Shown here in pieces: positions 1 to 5,712 of a stretch of DNA of 9,564 bases; the stretch's first letter is position 1; the number at the start of each line of letters is the position of its first letter. A program made the position numbers and the translations under genes. Origin of the DNA: JBFMHD01 sp040752395 [NCBI: Candidatus Hydrogenedentota bacterium] (lineage in GTDB: Bacteria; JBFMHD01); the NCBI GenBank assembly GCA_040752395.1, contig JBFMHD010000103.1, positions 1 to 9,564 of the forward strand, given 5' to 3'. The notes below the pieces were generated by a model. That model saw only the letters and a program-made list of their open reading frames with translations, had not been told where the DNA came from and did no database searches.

Positions 1-1486
1 TCTCACTATTACATTTTGGGCAGTTCTGTGGTCTTTGGAGCTCAAGTCCACAGTAATGACATAAGAGCTTTCTCCCATAACCATGCAAGGTTAAAGATAT
101 ATCGCAATTTATACATTTTAACGTATAACCACAATTAGAACATCGCACAAACCTCGAATACCCTCTGCGATTTAAAAAGATTATCGCCTGATGTCCTGAT
201 CTCAGGACTCTTTGTATCTCTGTTTTAAGAGTCTCTGAAAAAAGCTGTGTCCCTCTTTTCTTAAACTCTTCCCTCATATCAACAATTTCAATCTCAGGTA
301 AATCTAATTTATTTATTCTTTCCTGTAGTACCAGCAATGTAGATTGATTGTTTTGTGCTCGATAGAACGTTTCAACAGATGGTGTTGCGCTGCCAAGTAT
401 TACAGGTATGTCAAGTATCTTAGCCCTCGCTATTGCTAAATCACGGCTATTAATTCTCGGGTTTTCGTTTGCTTTATAAGTTAAAGATTGTTCTTCATCA
501 ACTACAATGAGTCCGAGGTTGTTAAAAGGTGCATAAAGCGCACTCCTCGGACCTATAACAATCTTTACCTCACAACTTTTTATTTTTCGCCATATCGATA
601 ATCTATGCGTATCAGATAAGCCGCTATGTGATAGCACAACTTTGTCCTGATACCTCTCATAAAACCGCTCCCAGATTTGCGTGGTTAAACTTATCTCAGG
701 CACTAATACAATAGCTTGTTTCCCGAGTTTTAAAACCTCATCTATCACCGCCATATAAACCTCTGTTTTACCCGAGCCAGTTACACCAAAAATCAAAAAT
801 TCGTTAAACACAATTGGTGATAAACTGTTCTTAATGCTATTTACAATTTTACACTGATCCGCTGTAAGTTTGGTCCCACCCACTTTTCGTTTTATCGGAG
901 CCATTACTTCGCTAACCTCATCTTTTCTTTTTACTAATTTGATATATTTTTTATCTTCAAGTTCTTTTATTACACCATATCCCTTACAGGAAAACTTTAC
1001 TATCTCTCGCCTGGTAAACTCGCCTCCATAGGTAAGTAGTATCTGGAGTATAATCGCCTGAGCAGGTGCCTTTTTTAATAAATCATCGATTATTCTTTTG
1101 GTATTTAAAATACTCTGGTTCAATATAACTATCTCTTCTTCTTTCTCATAACTTTTGCGAGCAGTGTATTTATACAGTTTAAGCACAGGTGGTAAGATTG
1201 TATTTAATGCTATATAGGGATAAGTAAATTGTTCTTTGAGAATAAGTTTGTACAATTTAGCCAGATCGTCAGTAAGTAAAGGCTCTTTATCTATTACACT
1301 CTTTATCGTTTTATAAGTTATATTCTCATCTGGTTTATCTATTCTGCTTATGACAAACCCTGTATAATCTTTTACTCCTAACGGAACCTTTACTCTGCGA
1401 TAAAAGATATCATCGTCTTTATCATAGCAATAAGTATAAGTTTGTCTAACTGCTACTGGTAAAACCACTTCATAATAATAAACCAT
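1..1486 (-). CDS. priA: Primosomal replication-restart helicase PriA, C-terminal part cut off by the window edge
   Basis: PriA is the superfamily 2 DNA helicase that recognises stalled forks and reloads the replisome. My own reverse-strand translation gives 495 residues with no stop; family members are about 730, so the last helicase motifs lie beyond the left edge. The N-terminal 3'-end-binding domain covers about residues 1-100 (VKVPLGVKDYTGFVI at 33-47). Walker A is GVTGSGKTEVY with Lys240. The Walker B segment is VVDEEQ with Asp330. GSATPS follows at 365-370. Eight zinc-ligand cysteines lie at 449, 452, 458, 461, 476, 479, 489 and 492, with exactly the spacing of E. coli PriA. The fourth residue of the DEEH box is Gln333 instead of the usual His. 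The start is the ATG at 1486, because the same frame has a TGA two codons upstream; that TGA is the stop of the SplB-like gene, leaving a 3-nt gap. A GGG about 11 nt upstream is a weak ribosome site, so translation probably depends on coupling. Confidence 0.96.
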   Translation of the reverse strand, partial: MVYYYEVVLPVAVRQTYTYCYDKDDDIFYRRVKVPLGVKDYTGFVISRIDKPDENITYKTIKSVIDKEPLLTDDLAKLYKLILKEQFTYPYIALNTILPPVLKLYKYTARKSYEKEEEIVILNQSILNTKRIIDDLLKKAPAQAIILQILLTYGGEFTRREIVKFSCKGYGVIKELEDKKYIKLVKRKDEVSEVMAPIKRKVGGTKLTADQCKIVNSIKNSLSPIVFNEFLIFGVTGSGKTEVYMAVIDEVLKLGKQAIVLVPEISLTTQIWERFYERYQDKVVLSHSGLSDTHRLSIWRKIKSCEVKIVIGPRSALYAPFNNLGLIVVDEEQSLTYKANENPRINSRDLAIARAKILDIPVILGSATPSVETFYRAQNNQSTLLVLQERINKLDLPEIEIVDMREEFKKRGTQLFSETLKTEIQRVLRSGHQAIIFLNRRGYSRFVRCSNCGYTLKCINCDISLTLHGYGRKLLCHYCGLELQRPQNCPKCNSE

Positions 1487-1489
1487 ACA

Positions 1490-2623
1490 TCACTCTACCC
1501 TTTTAACACAGCTATCAAGTCTTTCTCTTAAATTATATACACAACCAAATACCCCATTTGTTACCTCATCTGATTCCATACAAAGATATACTTTATCCTT
1601 CCACTCTTTAGTTATATTTTCAATCATTTTTTTATAAATACAAATTCTTCGTTCAACTTTATATCTCCACTTCTTATCAATCCCTCTTACAAACTGTGCT
1701 TCAAGGATTCGTGATTCTGGAAAACGTTCTCTTATAATCGCTGGTAATTTAGGACTGAATCTCAATGTCCCTAAACTGAGATATGCCACTCTCTTATAAT
1801 TAAAATCCTGTGTTATGTTTTTTATTAGATTAACATATTCATTTACCAGATCATCTCTATCAATAATAGGGTCAAAATGAAAAGAGAGCGAGAAACCAGC
1901 GTTCTCACATCTTTTAGCAAGCTCTAATCTTTCAGTAAGACTTATTGTACCTTGTTCTTCATTTTTGATTATCTCATTAACATTTACTGAAAAACCAATG
2001 ATAACCCTTTTGTCACAGGGTATGCTCTCTATATCAAATCTGTCCTTTGTTTTCAATTCTATAAATCTATCTTTTACATTTAAAATCGTTTTTATAATAT
2101 CTTTATGAAACCCTAAAATATTTTCAAGACTTAAACTATCACTGAATTCGCCTGTACCCCATCTTGTATACTCTGTAGTATTTAATAAAAACTTTAGTCT
2201 TTCTACTATCTTATTTACTCCGACGTCGAATATCAATGGTTTATTTTTATAGTAAACCTGAAGTATACAGTAACAGCAATCAAGTGGGCAACCTGATAAT
2301 GGTGAAATAATCTGGTATCCACAACAGATATGATATTTAGTACCCGGGCAGCCTACAATTTTTTGGCCTGTGTTTTCGGTCAAATAGAGTATTTTTTTTC
2401 CACACCCGATCGGGTCTTGTTTTTCTTTTATCTCTTTTATTACCTCGCTTAATCCTGCCTCTTCAATCTCTATTTTCTTGGCCTCACATATCTCCTGGTT
2501 TGGCCGGGTTTGGAACACACCACTACATCGTTTCCTGCTTCTTATTTTTAACAATATTTTATTAACCACAGGATTATTTTTCACTTCTTTATTAATGATA
2601 ATCTTCTCTAATTTTATGTTCAT
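1490..2623 (-). CDS. Radical SAM protein of the spore photoproduct lyase (SplB-like) family
   Basis: The protein has 377 residues. CPLDCCYCILQ at 112-122 supplies the CxxxCxxC cluster ligands (Cys112, Cys116, Cys119), and the trailing YCILQ-x-YY is typical of the spore photoproduct lyase family. Further family-like blocks are RWGTGEFSDS (154-163), ELKTK (189-193), HFDPII (249-254) and SLGTLRFSPKL (283-293). The family binds a 4Fe-4S cluster and S-adenosylmethionine; its founder repairs the thymine dimer of UV-irradiated spores. From memory of B. subtilis SplB, the hydrogen-donor Cys141 sits in an ACTSD segment that aligns with GEFSD here, where Glu159 replaces Cys. DNA-lesion repair is therefore possible but not shown. 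Several extra cysteines lie near the termini (33, 46, 74, 92, 100, 101, 338, 361, 372). The ATG is preceded by AAGGATGA and overlaps the stop of the upstream HhH frame as ATGA; priA follows after 3 nt. Confidence 0.85.
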   Translation of the reverse strand: MNIKLEKIIINKEVKNNPVVNKILLKIRSRKRCSGVFQTRPNQEICEAKKIEIEEAGLSEVIKEIKEKQDPIGCGKKILYLTENTGQKIVGCPGTKYHICCGYQIISPLSGCPLDCCYCILQVYYKNKPLIFDVGVNKIVERLKFLLNTTEYTRWGTGEFSDSLSLENILGFHKDIIKTILNVKDRFIELKTKDRFDIESIPCDKRVIIGFSVNVNEIIKNEEQGTISLTERLELAKRCENAGFSLSFHFDPIIDRDDLVNEYVNLIKNITQDFNYKRVAYLSLGTLRFSPKLPAIIRERFPESRILEAQFVRGIDKKWRYKVERRICIYKKMIENITKEWKDKVYLCMESDEVTNGVFGCVYNLRERLDSCVKRVE

Positions 2624-2885
2624 TCATCCTTAACCGAGACCCAGCTCTCCATTTTTTGATACTTTTTGTCACCGATGCCTTTCACATTTTTTAATTCTTC
2701 CTTATATTTTGTGCCTTGAGATAATCTACCATCTCCTCACCCCAGTCAATCATTGAATACCTTGTTTTATCAATGTCCATCCACGAATGCGGTGTTCTTA
2801 TGAATATACCATCACCATGTCCTACATCAAGAAACGTGACCTGTAATGTCCATGGTTTCCATAGGGTACCATCAATGTGTGACAT
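2620..2885 (-). pseudogene. Remnant of a ComEC-type MBL gene with a C-terminal helix-hairpin-helix
   Basis: Two pieces of one likely ancestral gene survive in different frames. The first frame (ATG at 2885 to TAA at 2691, 64 codons) contains LQVTFLDVGHGDGIFI and MIDWGEEMVDYLKAQNI. This is the opening strand pair of the ComEC/Rec2-type metallo-beta-lactamase domain (usually like LxVHFIDVGQGDxxLI...IDGG), but it stops before the metal-binding HxHxDH motif. The second frame is open from about 2736 to TGA at 2620 and reads EELKNVKGIGDKKYQKME, a helix-hairpin-helix of the kind that binds DNA backbone. Its stop overlaps the SplB-like start as ATGA, as expected of a genuine gene end. The simplest reading is an out-of-frame internal deletion removing most of the catalytic domain. 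The first frame has a TAG directly before its ATG and no clear ribosome site. Whether the 64-residue piece is translated is unknown. Confidence 0.72.
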
Positions 2886-3423
2886 CTATCGTTAAATCAG
2901 CTGGTTTTTCTTTTTTGCCTGTAAAGTATTTTACAATAAATAGTGATGCTAACCCAACAGCGAGTATCAAACCAATTGAGACCAGAGCTACTATCTTCTG
3001 TCCTCTTGTAAGCCTTGACCCATTCTCTTTTGTTTTTTCTTCTTCTTCTTTCTCATCGTCATCGTTTTTTGCACCAGTTATTAAGGATATGGGCTTCCAA
3101 TCATTGCTCCCTGCTTCCGTGAACTTTGCATGTTTTGGTAACTCTATTTTTTTTATCTCGGCTTCTGTAAAAGGACCTATCTGCTGTTCTTTAATCTTTA
3201 CAAAATATCTTTTTTCTTGTGGATGTATGGGATGAGATTGTGGTTGGTCTATAAAATATTCTGAAAACTCATCAAGCGATGATATAGAACACCAATCACT
3301 TAAGCCATCATACCATATATAACTATCACTCTTAACCTCTCCGGTTAAAATTAAACTCTCAACCTCATCTATACTATACGGTCCTTTATTTTGTTCTTCT
3401 AAATATAAATAATACTGCCTCAT
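2872..3423 (-). CDS. Membrane-anchored protein with two GYF_2-like domains
   Basis: The protein has 183 residues. Two copies of a GYF_2/DUF4339-type domain are visible. The first is about residues 3-54 (YYLYLEEQNKGPYSIDEVES, then YIWYDGLSDWCSI); the second is about 72-116 (RYFVKIKEQQIGPFTEAEI, then SNDWKPI). Both show the signature GP[YF] turn after a Q-x-x-G-P and a closing W. GYF folds usually bind proline-rich peptides. A highly acidic linker (about 121-133) leads to one hydrophobic helix at 144-166 and a short tail ending TIDVTH. No signal peptide is present, so the GYF pair should be cytoplasmic and the tail outside. The tail runs straight into the MBL remnant in another frame, overlapping it by 14 nt, so this may be the front part of a former GYF-TM-MBL-HhH protein. 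A ribosome site (AAGGG, 8 nt before the ATG) is good. Function is unknown. Confidence 0.8.
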   Translation of the reverse strand: MRQYYLYLEEQNKGPYSIDEVESLILTGEVKSDSYIWYDGLSDWCSISSLDEFSEYFIDQPQSHPIHPQEKRYFVKIKEQQIGPFTEAEIKKIELPKHAKFTEAGSNDWKPISLITGAKNDDDEKEEEEKTKENGSRLTRGQKIVALVSIGLILAVGLASLFIVKYFTGKKEKPADLTIDVTH

Positions 3424-3442
3424 TATATCAACCCTTATCTAT

Positions 3443-3478
3443 ATTAATACCATTCCTTATATTAATATCATTCATTAT
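3443..3478. repeat. 18-bp tandem direct repeat in the GYF gene leader
   Basis: ATTAATACCATTCCTTAT (3443-3460) is followed immediately by ATTAATATCATTCATTAT (3461-3478); 16 of 18 positions match. The pair lies between or within the candidate promoter and the ribosome site of the minus-strand unit, so it could be a paired operator. It could also be a chance duplication in AT-rich DNA. Confidence 0.6.
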
Positions 3479-3489
3479 ATCTTTTTCAA
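3462..3489 (-). promoter_or_regulatory. Candidate promoter for the minus-strand GYF-to-priA unit
   Basis: Read on the minus strand, TTGAAA (3489-3484) is followed after 16 nt by TATTAA. Overlapping it, a perfect TATAAT lies at 3479-3474 but has only a poor -35 (CTTTAA-like). Either would start transcription about 30-45 nt before the ATG at 3423. Two overlapping solutions in AT-rich DNA make the exact choice uncertain. Confidence 0.4.
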
Positions 3490-3564
3490 GTGTTTTTTAA
3501 AGGTATTCCATCAGTTTTCAGTTGAGTTTATTAATCTTACATCTACTAAAACCGATGGTTTGGA

Positions 3565-3792
3565 GGCACAAAGGCACAGAGTGACAAGTTTGTAATTCCT
3601 CAGTTATTGGTGCGGTAGAACTTACTTTAGAAGCAAGAGGCAAGATAACGGAAGAAGTGAGAAGTGAGAAGTATCAGGACGGGCTACAGGCTACGGACTA
3701 CAGCCGGTTGAAGCCCGAAGCCCGGAGCCTGAAGCCAACATCCTTTAAAAAATTCAGAATGCAGAAATAATCTTTCAATCTTTCAAGATCTC
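3565..3792. repeat. Mosaic of short 7-8-nt tandem arrays in the divergent intergenic region
   Basis: This otherwise gene-free stretch contains at least five separate arrays. GGCACAAA/GGCACAGA/GTGACAAG lies at 3565-3588 (8-mers), GCAAGAG/GCAAGAT at 3633-3646, GAAGTGA x2 plus GAAGTAT at 3654-3674, GGCTACA/GGCTACG/GACTACA at 3682-3702, GAAGCCC x2 plus GGAGCCT and GAAGCCA at 3710-3737, and AATCTTTC x2 plus AAGATCTC at 3769-3792 (8-mers). The GGCTAC and GAAGCC arrays are partly complementary (GGCT with AGCC), so 3681-3737 could fold. That segment is GC-rich (37 of 57 bases) within AT-rich surroundings. No ORF of note spans the region. It resembles the heptameric STRR repeats known from filamentous cyanobacteria in style only. 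Confidence 0.8.
3628..3648 (+). repeat. 21-nt dispersed repeat, copy 1
   Basis: A purine-rich element (TAGAAGCAAGAG, then GCAAGATAA) containing two tandem heptamers, GCAAGAG and GCAAGAT. All 21 bases recur exactly in inverted orientation at 9514-9534, and a version lacking one heptamer lies at 5637-5651. Confidence 0.8.
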
Positions 3793-3803
3793 AAAAATAG
3801 ATA

Positions 3804-3831
3804 TTGACTTTTTAATATAAATGATTATAAT
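3804..3831 (+). promoter_or_regulatory. Near-consensus sigma70-type promoter for the coiled-coil gene
   Basis: TTGACT (3804-3809) and a perfect TATAAT (3826-3831) are separated by 16 nt. The predicted start of transcription near 3838 leaves a leader of about 26 nt before the ATG at 3864. It follows directly after the tandem-repeat mosaic and is the clearest promoter in the window. Confidence 0.75.
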
Positions 3832-3863
3832 TATTATAAATAAATAGTTGGAGAATCTATAAG

Positions 3864-4238
3864 ATGAATCCTAAGGATTTTGTCGACGCTTTAAGAAAAG
3901 TAATTGTAGAAACACTTATACCGGAGATAAGGGAATTAAGAGAGGATACTAACCGTAAATTTGAGGCTATACAGAAACAGATGGATGAACGATTTACTGC
4001 AATACAGAAACAGATGGATGAACGATTTGCTAAAGTTGATGAACGATTTGCTAAAATTGATGAACGGTTTACTAAAGCAGATGAAAAGTTTGAAAAATTA
4101 TTTATTGCTCTTGCTAAAATTGATGAAAGAACAGCTATGATGGTTGAAATAATGAAAGACTTAAAAAAAGTAGAGCGTCTTGAGGTTCGGTTAGATAATC
4201 TTGAACAAAAATTTGAAAAACTCTCCAAAGTTGCATAA
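3864..4238 (+). CDS. Small repetitive coiled-coil protein
   Basis: The protein has 124 residues, is highly charged, and has no signal peptide or membrane helix. After a short N-terminal segment (MNPKDFVDALRKVIVETLIP), residues about 21-115 read as almost continuous coiled coil. The core is two 11-residue units (IQKQMDERFTA, IQKQMDERFAK) followed by 7-residue units (VDERFAK, IDERFTK, ADEKFEK), then a less regular stretch ending in LEVRLDNLEQKFEKLSKVA. Such MDERF/IDERF proteins are widespread and poorly characterised. The front resembles the coiled-coil leader of DUF3782-type PD-(D/E)XK proteins, but no nuclease domain follows, so it may be a short relative or a stand-alone oligomer. A TTGGAG ribosome site lies 10 nt before the ATG, with a strong promoter upstream. 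It is probably expressed alone or at the head of the plus-strand genes. Confidence 0.8.
   Translation: MNPKDFVDALRKVIVETLIPEIRELREDTNRKFEAIQKQMDERFTAIQKQMDERFAKVDERFAKIDERFTKADEKFEKLFIALAKIDERTAMMVEIMKDLKKVERLEVRLDNLEQKFEKLSKVA
3969..4100 (+). repeat. Tandem coding repeats: 33-nt x2 then 21-nt x4
   Basis: Units 3969-4001 and 4002-4034 are 33 nt each, identical over the first 27 bases and 30 of 33 overall. From 4017 the pattern switches to 21-nt units beginning GATGAA (4017, 4038, 4059 and 4080), of which the first two differ by one base. Both unit lengths are multiples of three and encode hendecad and heptad coiled-coil periods. The high nucleotide identity suggests recent slippage or unequal recombination rather than old protein-level repetition. 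Confidence 0.85.
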
Positions 4239-4241
4239 GAA

Positions 4242-4271
4242 TTGACGCAGTAATTTTAATAATTCAATAAT
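4242..4271 (+). promoter_or_regulatory. Possible promoter for the glycosyltransferase gene
   Basis: TTGACG (4242-4247) and AATAAT (4266-4271) lie 18 nt apart just after the coiled-coil gene stop, with the ATG at 4320 about 40 nt beyond the predicted start. The -10 falls in an AATAATTC direct repeat, so the match could be chance. Confidence 0.3.
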
Positions 4272-4319
4272 TCAAAATTTGACCACATCACTTACTTCTT
4301 GTTTCTTTCGTTATCTTAT

Positions 4320-5582
4320 ATGAGTTATAAATATATAAAACTTTTATTATTGTATGCTTTTAGCGCTATATTGGTATTTTTATTCTCACAAAAAGAGCCC
4401 GATACCCCATTTTATAATGTTCGAGTATATCTAAATGTCTTTACTATTTTATTATTATTGAGCTATTCGTTTCTTGTAATTCTTTCTAACGAAGATACAA
4501 TAAAAAAATATGATAAAATATTCTTCTATTCTTTAATATTTATTCTTATAGTATTACCTATCTTTATAAATATAATATCAAGGTACAGGGCTTCGAATCC
4601 GCTGGTCTATGCTCATGACGGTGGTGTTATCCAGACAGAAGAATCAGCACGGCTGTTACTAAACGGAAAAAATCCATACTCGGCTAATTTTAAGAATACT
4701 CCTTTAATAAACGTTGGCGAGATGGGCATAATTGTTCATAACCCATATCTTCCACTCTCATTTATCATCACAATACCGTTTATTTATATCTGTGATAAAT
4801 TAAATATCTTATTTGATCAGCGAATTATTTATCTTGTCTTCTACTTCAGTGTAATATTTTTTTCTGTATATGTCTTTAAATCAACGAATATCCGTGAAGT
4901 CTTTAAAATATTCTTTGCATTCAACCCATTATTAATCCCTTTTTTAATCCATGGTATGAACGAGATATACATTATTTCTTTACTGTTTATATCCTATTCA
5001 TTATTGATATCCTGTAAATTTTTATCATCATTTTTAGTTCTGGGACTGGCTTGTTCTACAAAACAATTTGCCTGGCTTATAGCTCCTTTTTTTATTATCT
5101 ATCTTAAAGCCACTGCCTCGAAAAATACATTTTATAAATCAATATTTATTTTTATCATTACTCTTCTTGTTTTTATTTTACCATTTTTTATCTGGAGCCA
5201 TTTTGATTTTATAGACGATACATTATTATTTAATGCGGGTAGAAGTTTTGTAAATTATCCTCTTGGTGGCACTCCTGGTATCGGCTTTTCTATGATCCAT
5301 GTGGTCTCGGGTTTTGTAAAAGATAAATATCAATATTTCCCCTGTATACTCTTTATTATTATATTTTGTTTACCTCTTTTTATTTATTTATTGATAAGAT
5401 TATACCGTGAACCCCTGCATTATAATATATTTTTATACGGTGCTATTTTTAGTTCATTTTTTATATTCTTTTCGAGGGTATTTCATTTGAATTATTTATT
5501 TTTTATACTATTCTTACTGGCTGTCGGAATATTTAACAAAATAGATTTAAAAAGTATTGCTAATATAAAGAAAAAATTATAG
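4320..5582 (+). CDS. Polytopic membrane glycosyltransferase, GT-C-like (GT87/mannosyltransferase type)
   Basis: From the ATG at 4320 the protein has 420 residues, extremely hydrophobic, with roughly 11-12 membrane helices. The first large outside loop carries YAHDGG (Asp100), then QTEESARLLLNGKNPYS (106-122). An acidic residue early in this loop and the GKNPY block are typical of GT-C transferases using polyprenyl-phosphate sugars. Other landmarks are HNPYLPLSF (140-148), HGMNE (211-215), STKQFAW (246-252) and SRVFHLNYL (385-393). Function by family is transfer of a sugar to a lipid or glycan at the outer face of the inner membrane; donor and acceptor cannot be told. The frame extends upstream to a TTG at 4299, but that TTG lies in a CTT-rich repeat and adds only a polar stub, so ATG 4320 is preferred. 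Neither start has a clear Shine-Dalgarno. Codon use is very AT-rich, as expected for a membrane protein here. Confidence 0.75.
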   Translation: MSYKYIKLLLLYAFSAILVFLFSQKEPDTPFYNVRVYLNVFTILLLLSYSFLVILSNEDTIKKYDKIFFYSLIFILIVLPIFINIISRYRASNPLVYAHDGGVIQTEESARLLLNGKNPYSANFKNTPLINVGEMGIIVHNPYLPLSFIITIPFIYICDKLNILFDQRIIYLVFYFSVIFFSVYVFKSTNIREVFKIFFAFNPLLIPFLIHGMNEIYIISLLFISYSLLISCKFLSSFLVLGLACSTKQFAWLIAPFFIIYLKATASKNTFYKSIFIFIITLLVFILPFFIWSHFDFIDDTLLFNAGRSFVNYPLGGTPGIGFSMIHVVSGFVKDKYQYFPCILFIIIFCLPLFIYLLIRLYREPLHYNIFLYGAIFSSFFIFFSRVFHLNYLFFILFLLAVGIFNKIDLKSIANIKKKL

Positions 5583-5614
5583 TATATTAAAAAATTCCCG
5601 TATCTAAGTAACGC

Positions 5615-5638
5615 CTCAGCCTTCGGTAGGGTTTCTTT
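5615..5638 (+). terminator. Weak candidate rho-independent terminator after the glycosyltransferase gene
   Basis: CTCAGCC-TTC-GGTAGGG can form a six-pair stem with one A-A mismatch and two G-U pairs, followed by TTTCTTT. It sits 33 nt after the stop codon at 5582. The stem is imperfect and competes with the longer-range pairing of CCTCAG with CTGAGG. Confidence 0.35.
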
Positions 5639-5651
5639 ATCTTGCTTCTTA
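5637..5651 (-). repeat. Dispersed repeat, copy 2, lacking one heptamer
   Basis: TTATCTTGCTTCTTA matches the reverse complement of the 21-nt repeat at 3628-3648 except that exactly one 7-nt unit is absent and one base is added near the end. It has the same orientation as the copy at 9514-9534 and lies about 55 nt after a gene stop. Confidence 0.55.
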
Positions 5652-5712
5652 ATTCCACCTAAACTGAGGAAAAACGTATCTAATACGGGTTAAACCAGAG
5701 GTTAACAAAAGA

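Larger units (their letters stand above)
5597..5689. repeat. Nested imperfect inverted repeat upstream of the LysM gene
   Basis: CCCGTAT (5597-5603) is complementary to ATACGGG (5683-5689). Inside it, CCTCAG (5614-5619) pairs with CTGAGG (5664-5669) and TAGG (5627-5630) with CCTA (5658-5661). CGTATCTAA also occurs twice as a direct repeat (5599-5607 and 5675-5683), so ATACG at 5683-5687 can pair locally with CGTAT at 5675-5679 instead. The element fills the space between the glycosyltransferase stop and the LysM ribosome site. It could be a leader structure or a small decayed palindromic element; no clear target duplication flanks it. Confidence 0.55.

Noticed and set aside
2846-3235. Plus-strand open frame of 129 codons opposite the GYF gene
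   Set aside because: It is antisense to a frame with recognisable GYF domains and a membrane helix. Its serine- and phenylalanine-rich product mirrors the acidic linker codons.
3565-3792. CRISPR array
   Set aside because: The units are only 7-8 nt and directly adjacent, with no spacers, and no cas gene is present.
3857-4228. Minus-strand frame of 123 codons opposite the coiled-coil gene
   Set aside because: Its NRSS repeats are simply the complement of the DERF-coding repeats, and the plus strand has the promoter and ribosome site.
4299-4319. TTG start adding seven residues to the glycosyltransferase
   Set aside because: It has no ribosome site and falls within CTT-type heptamers. ATG 4320 gives a normal basic start before the first helix.
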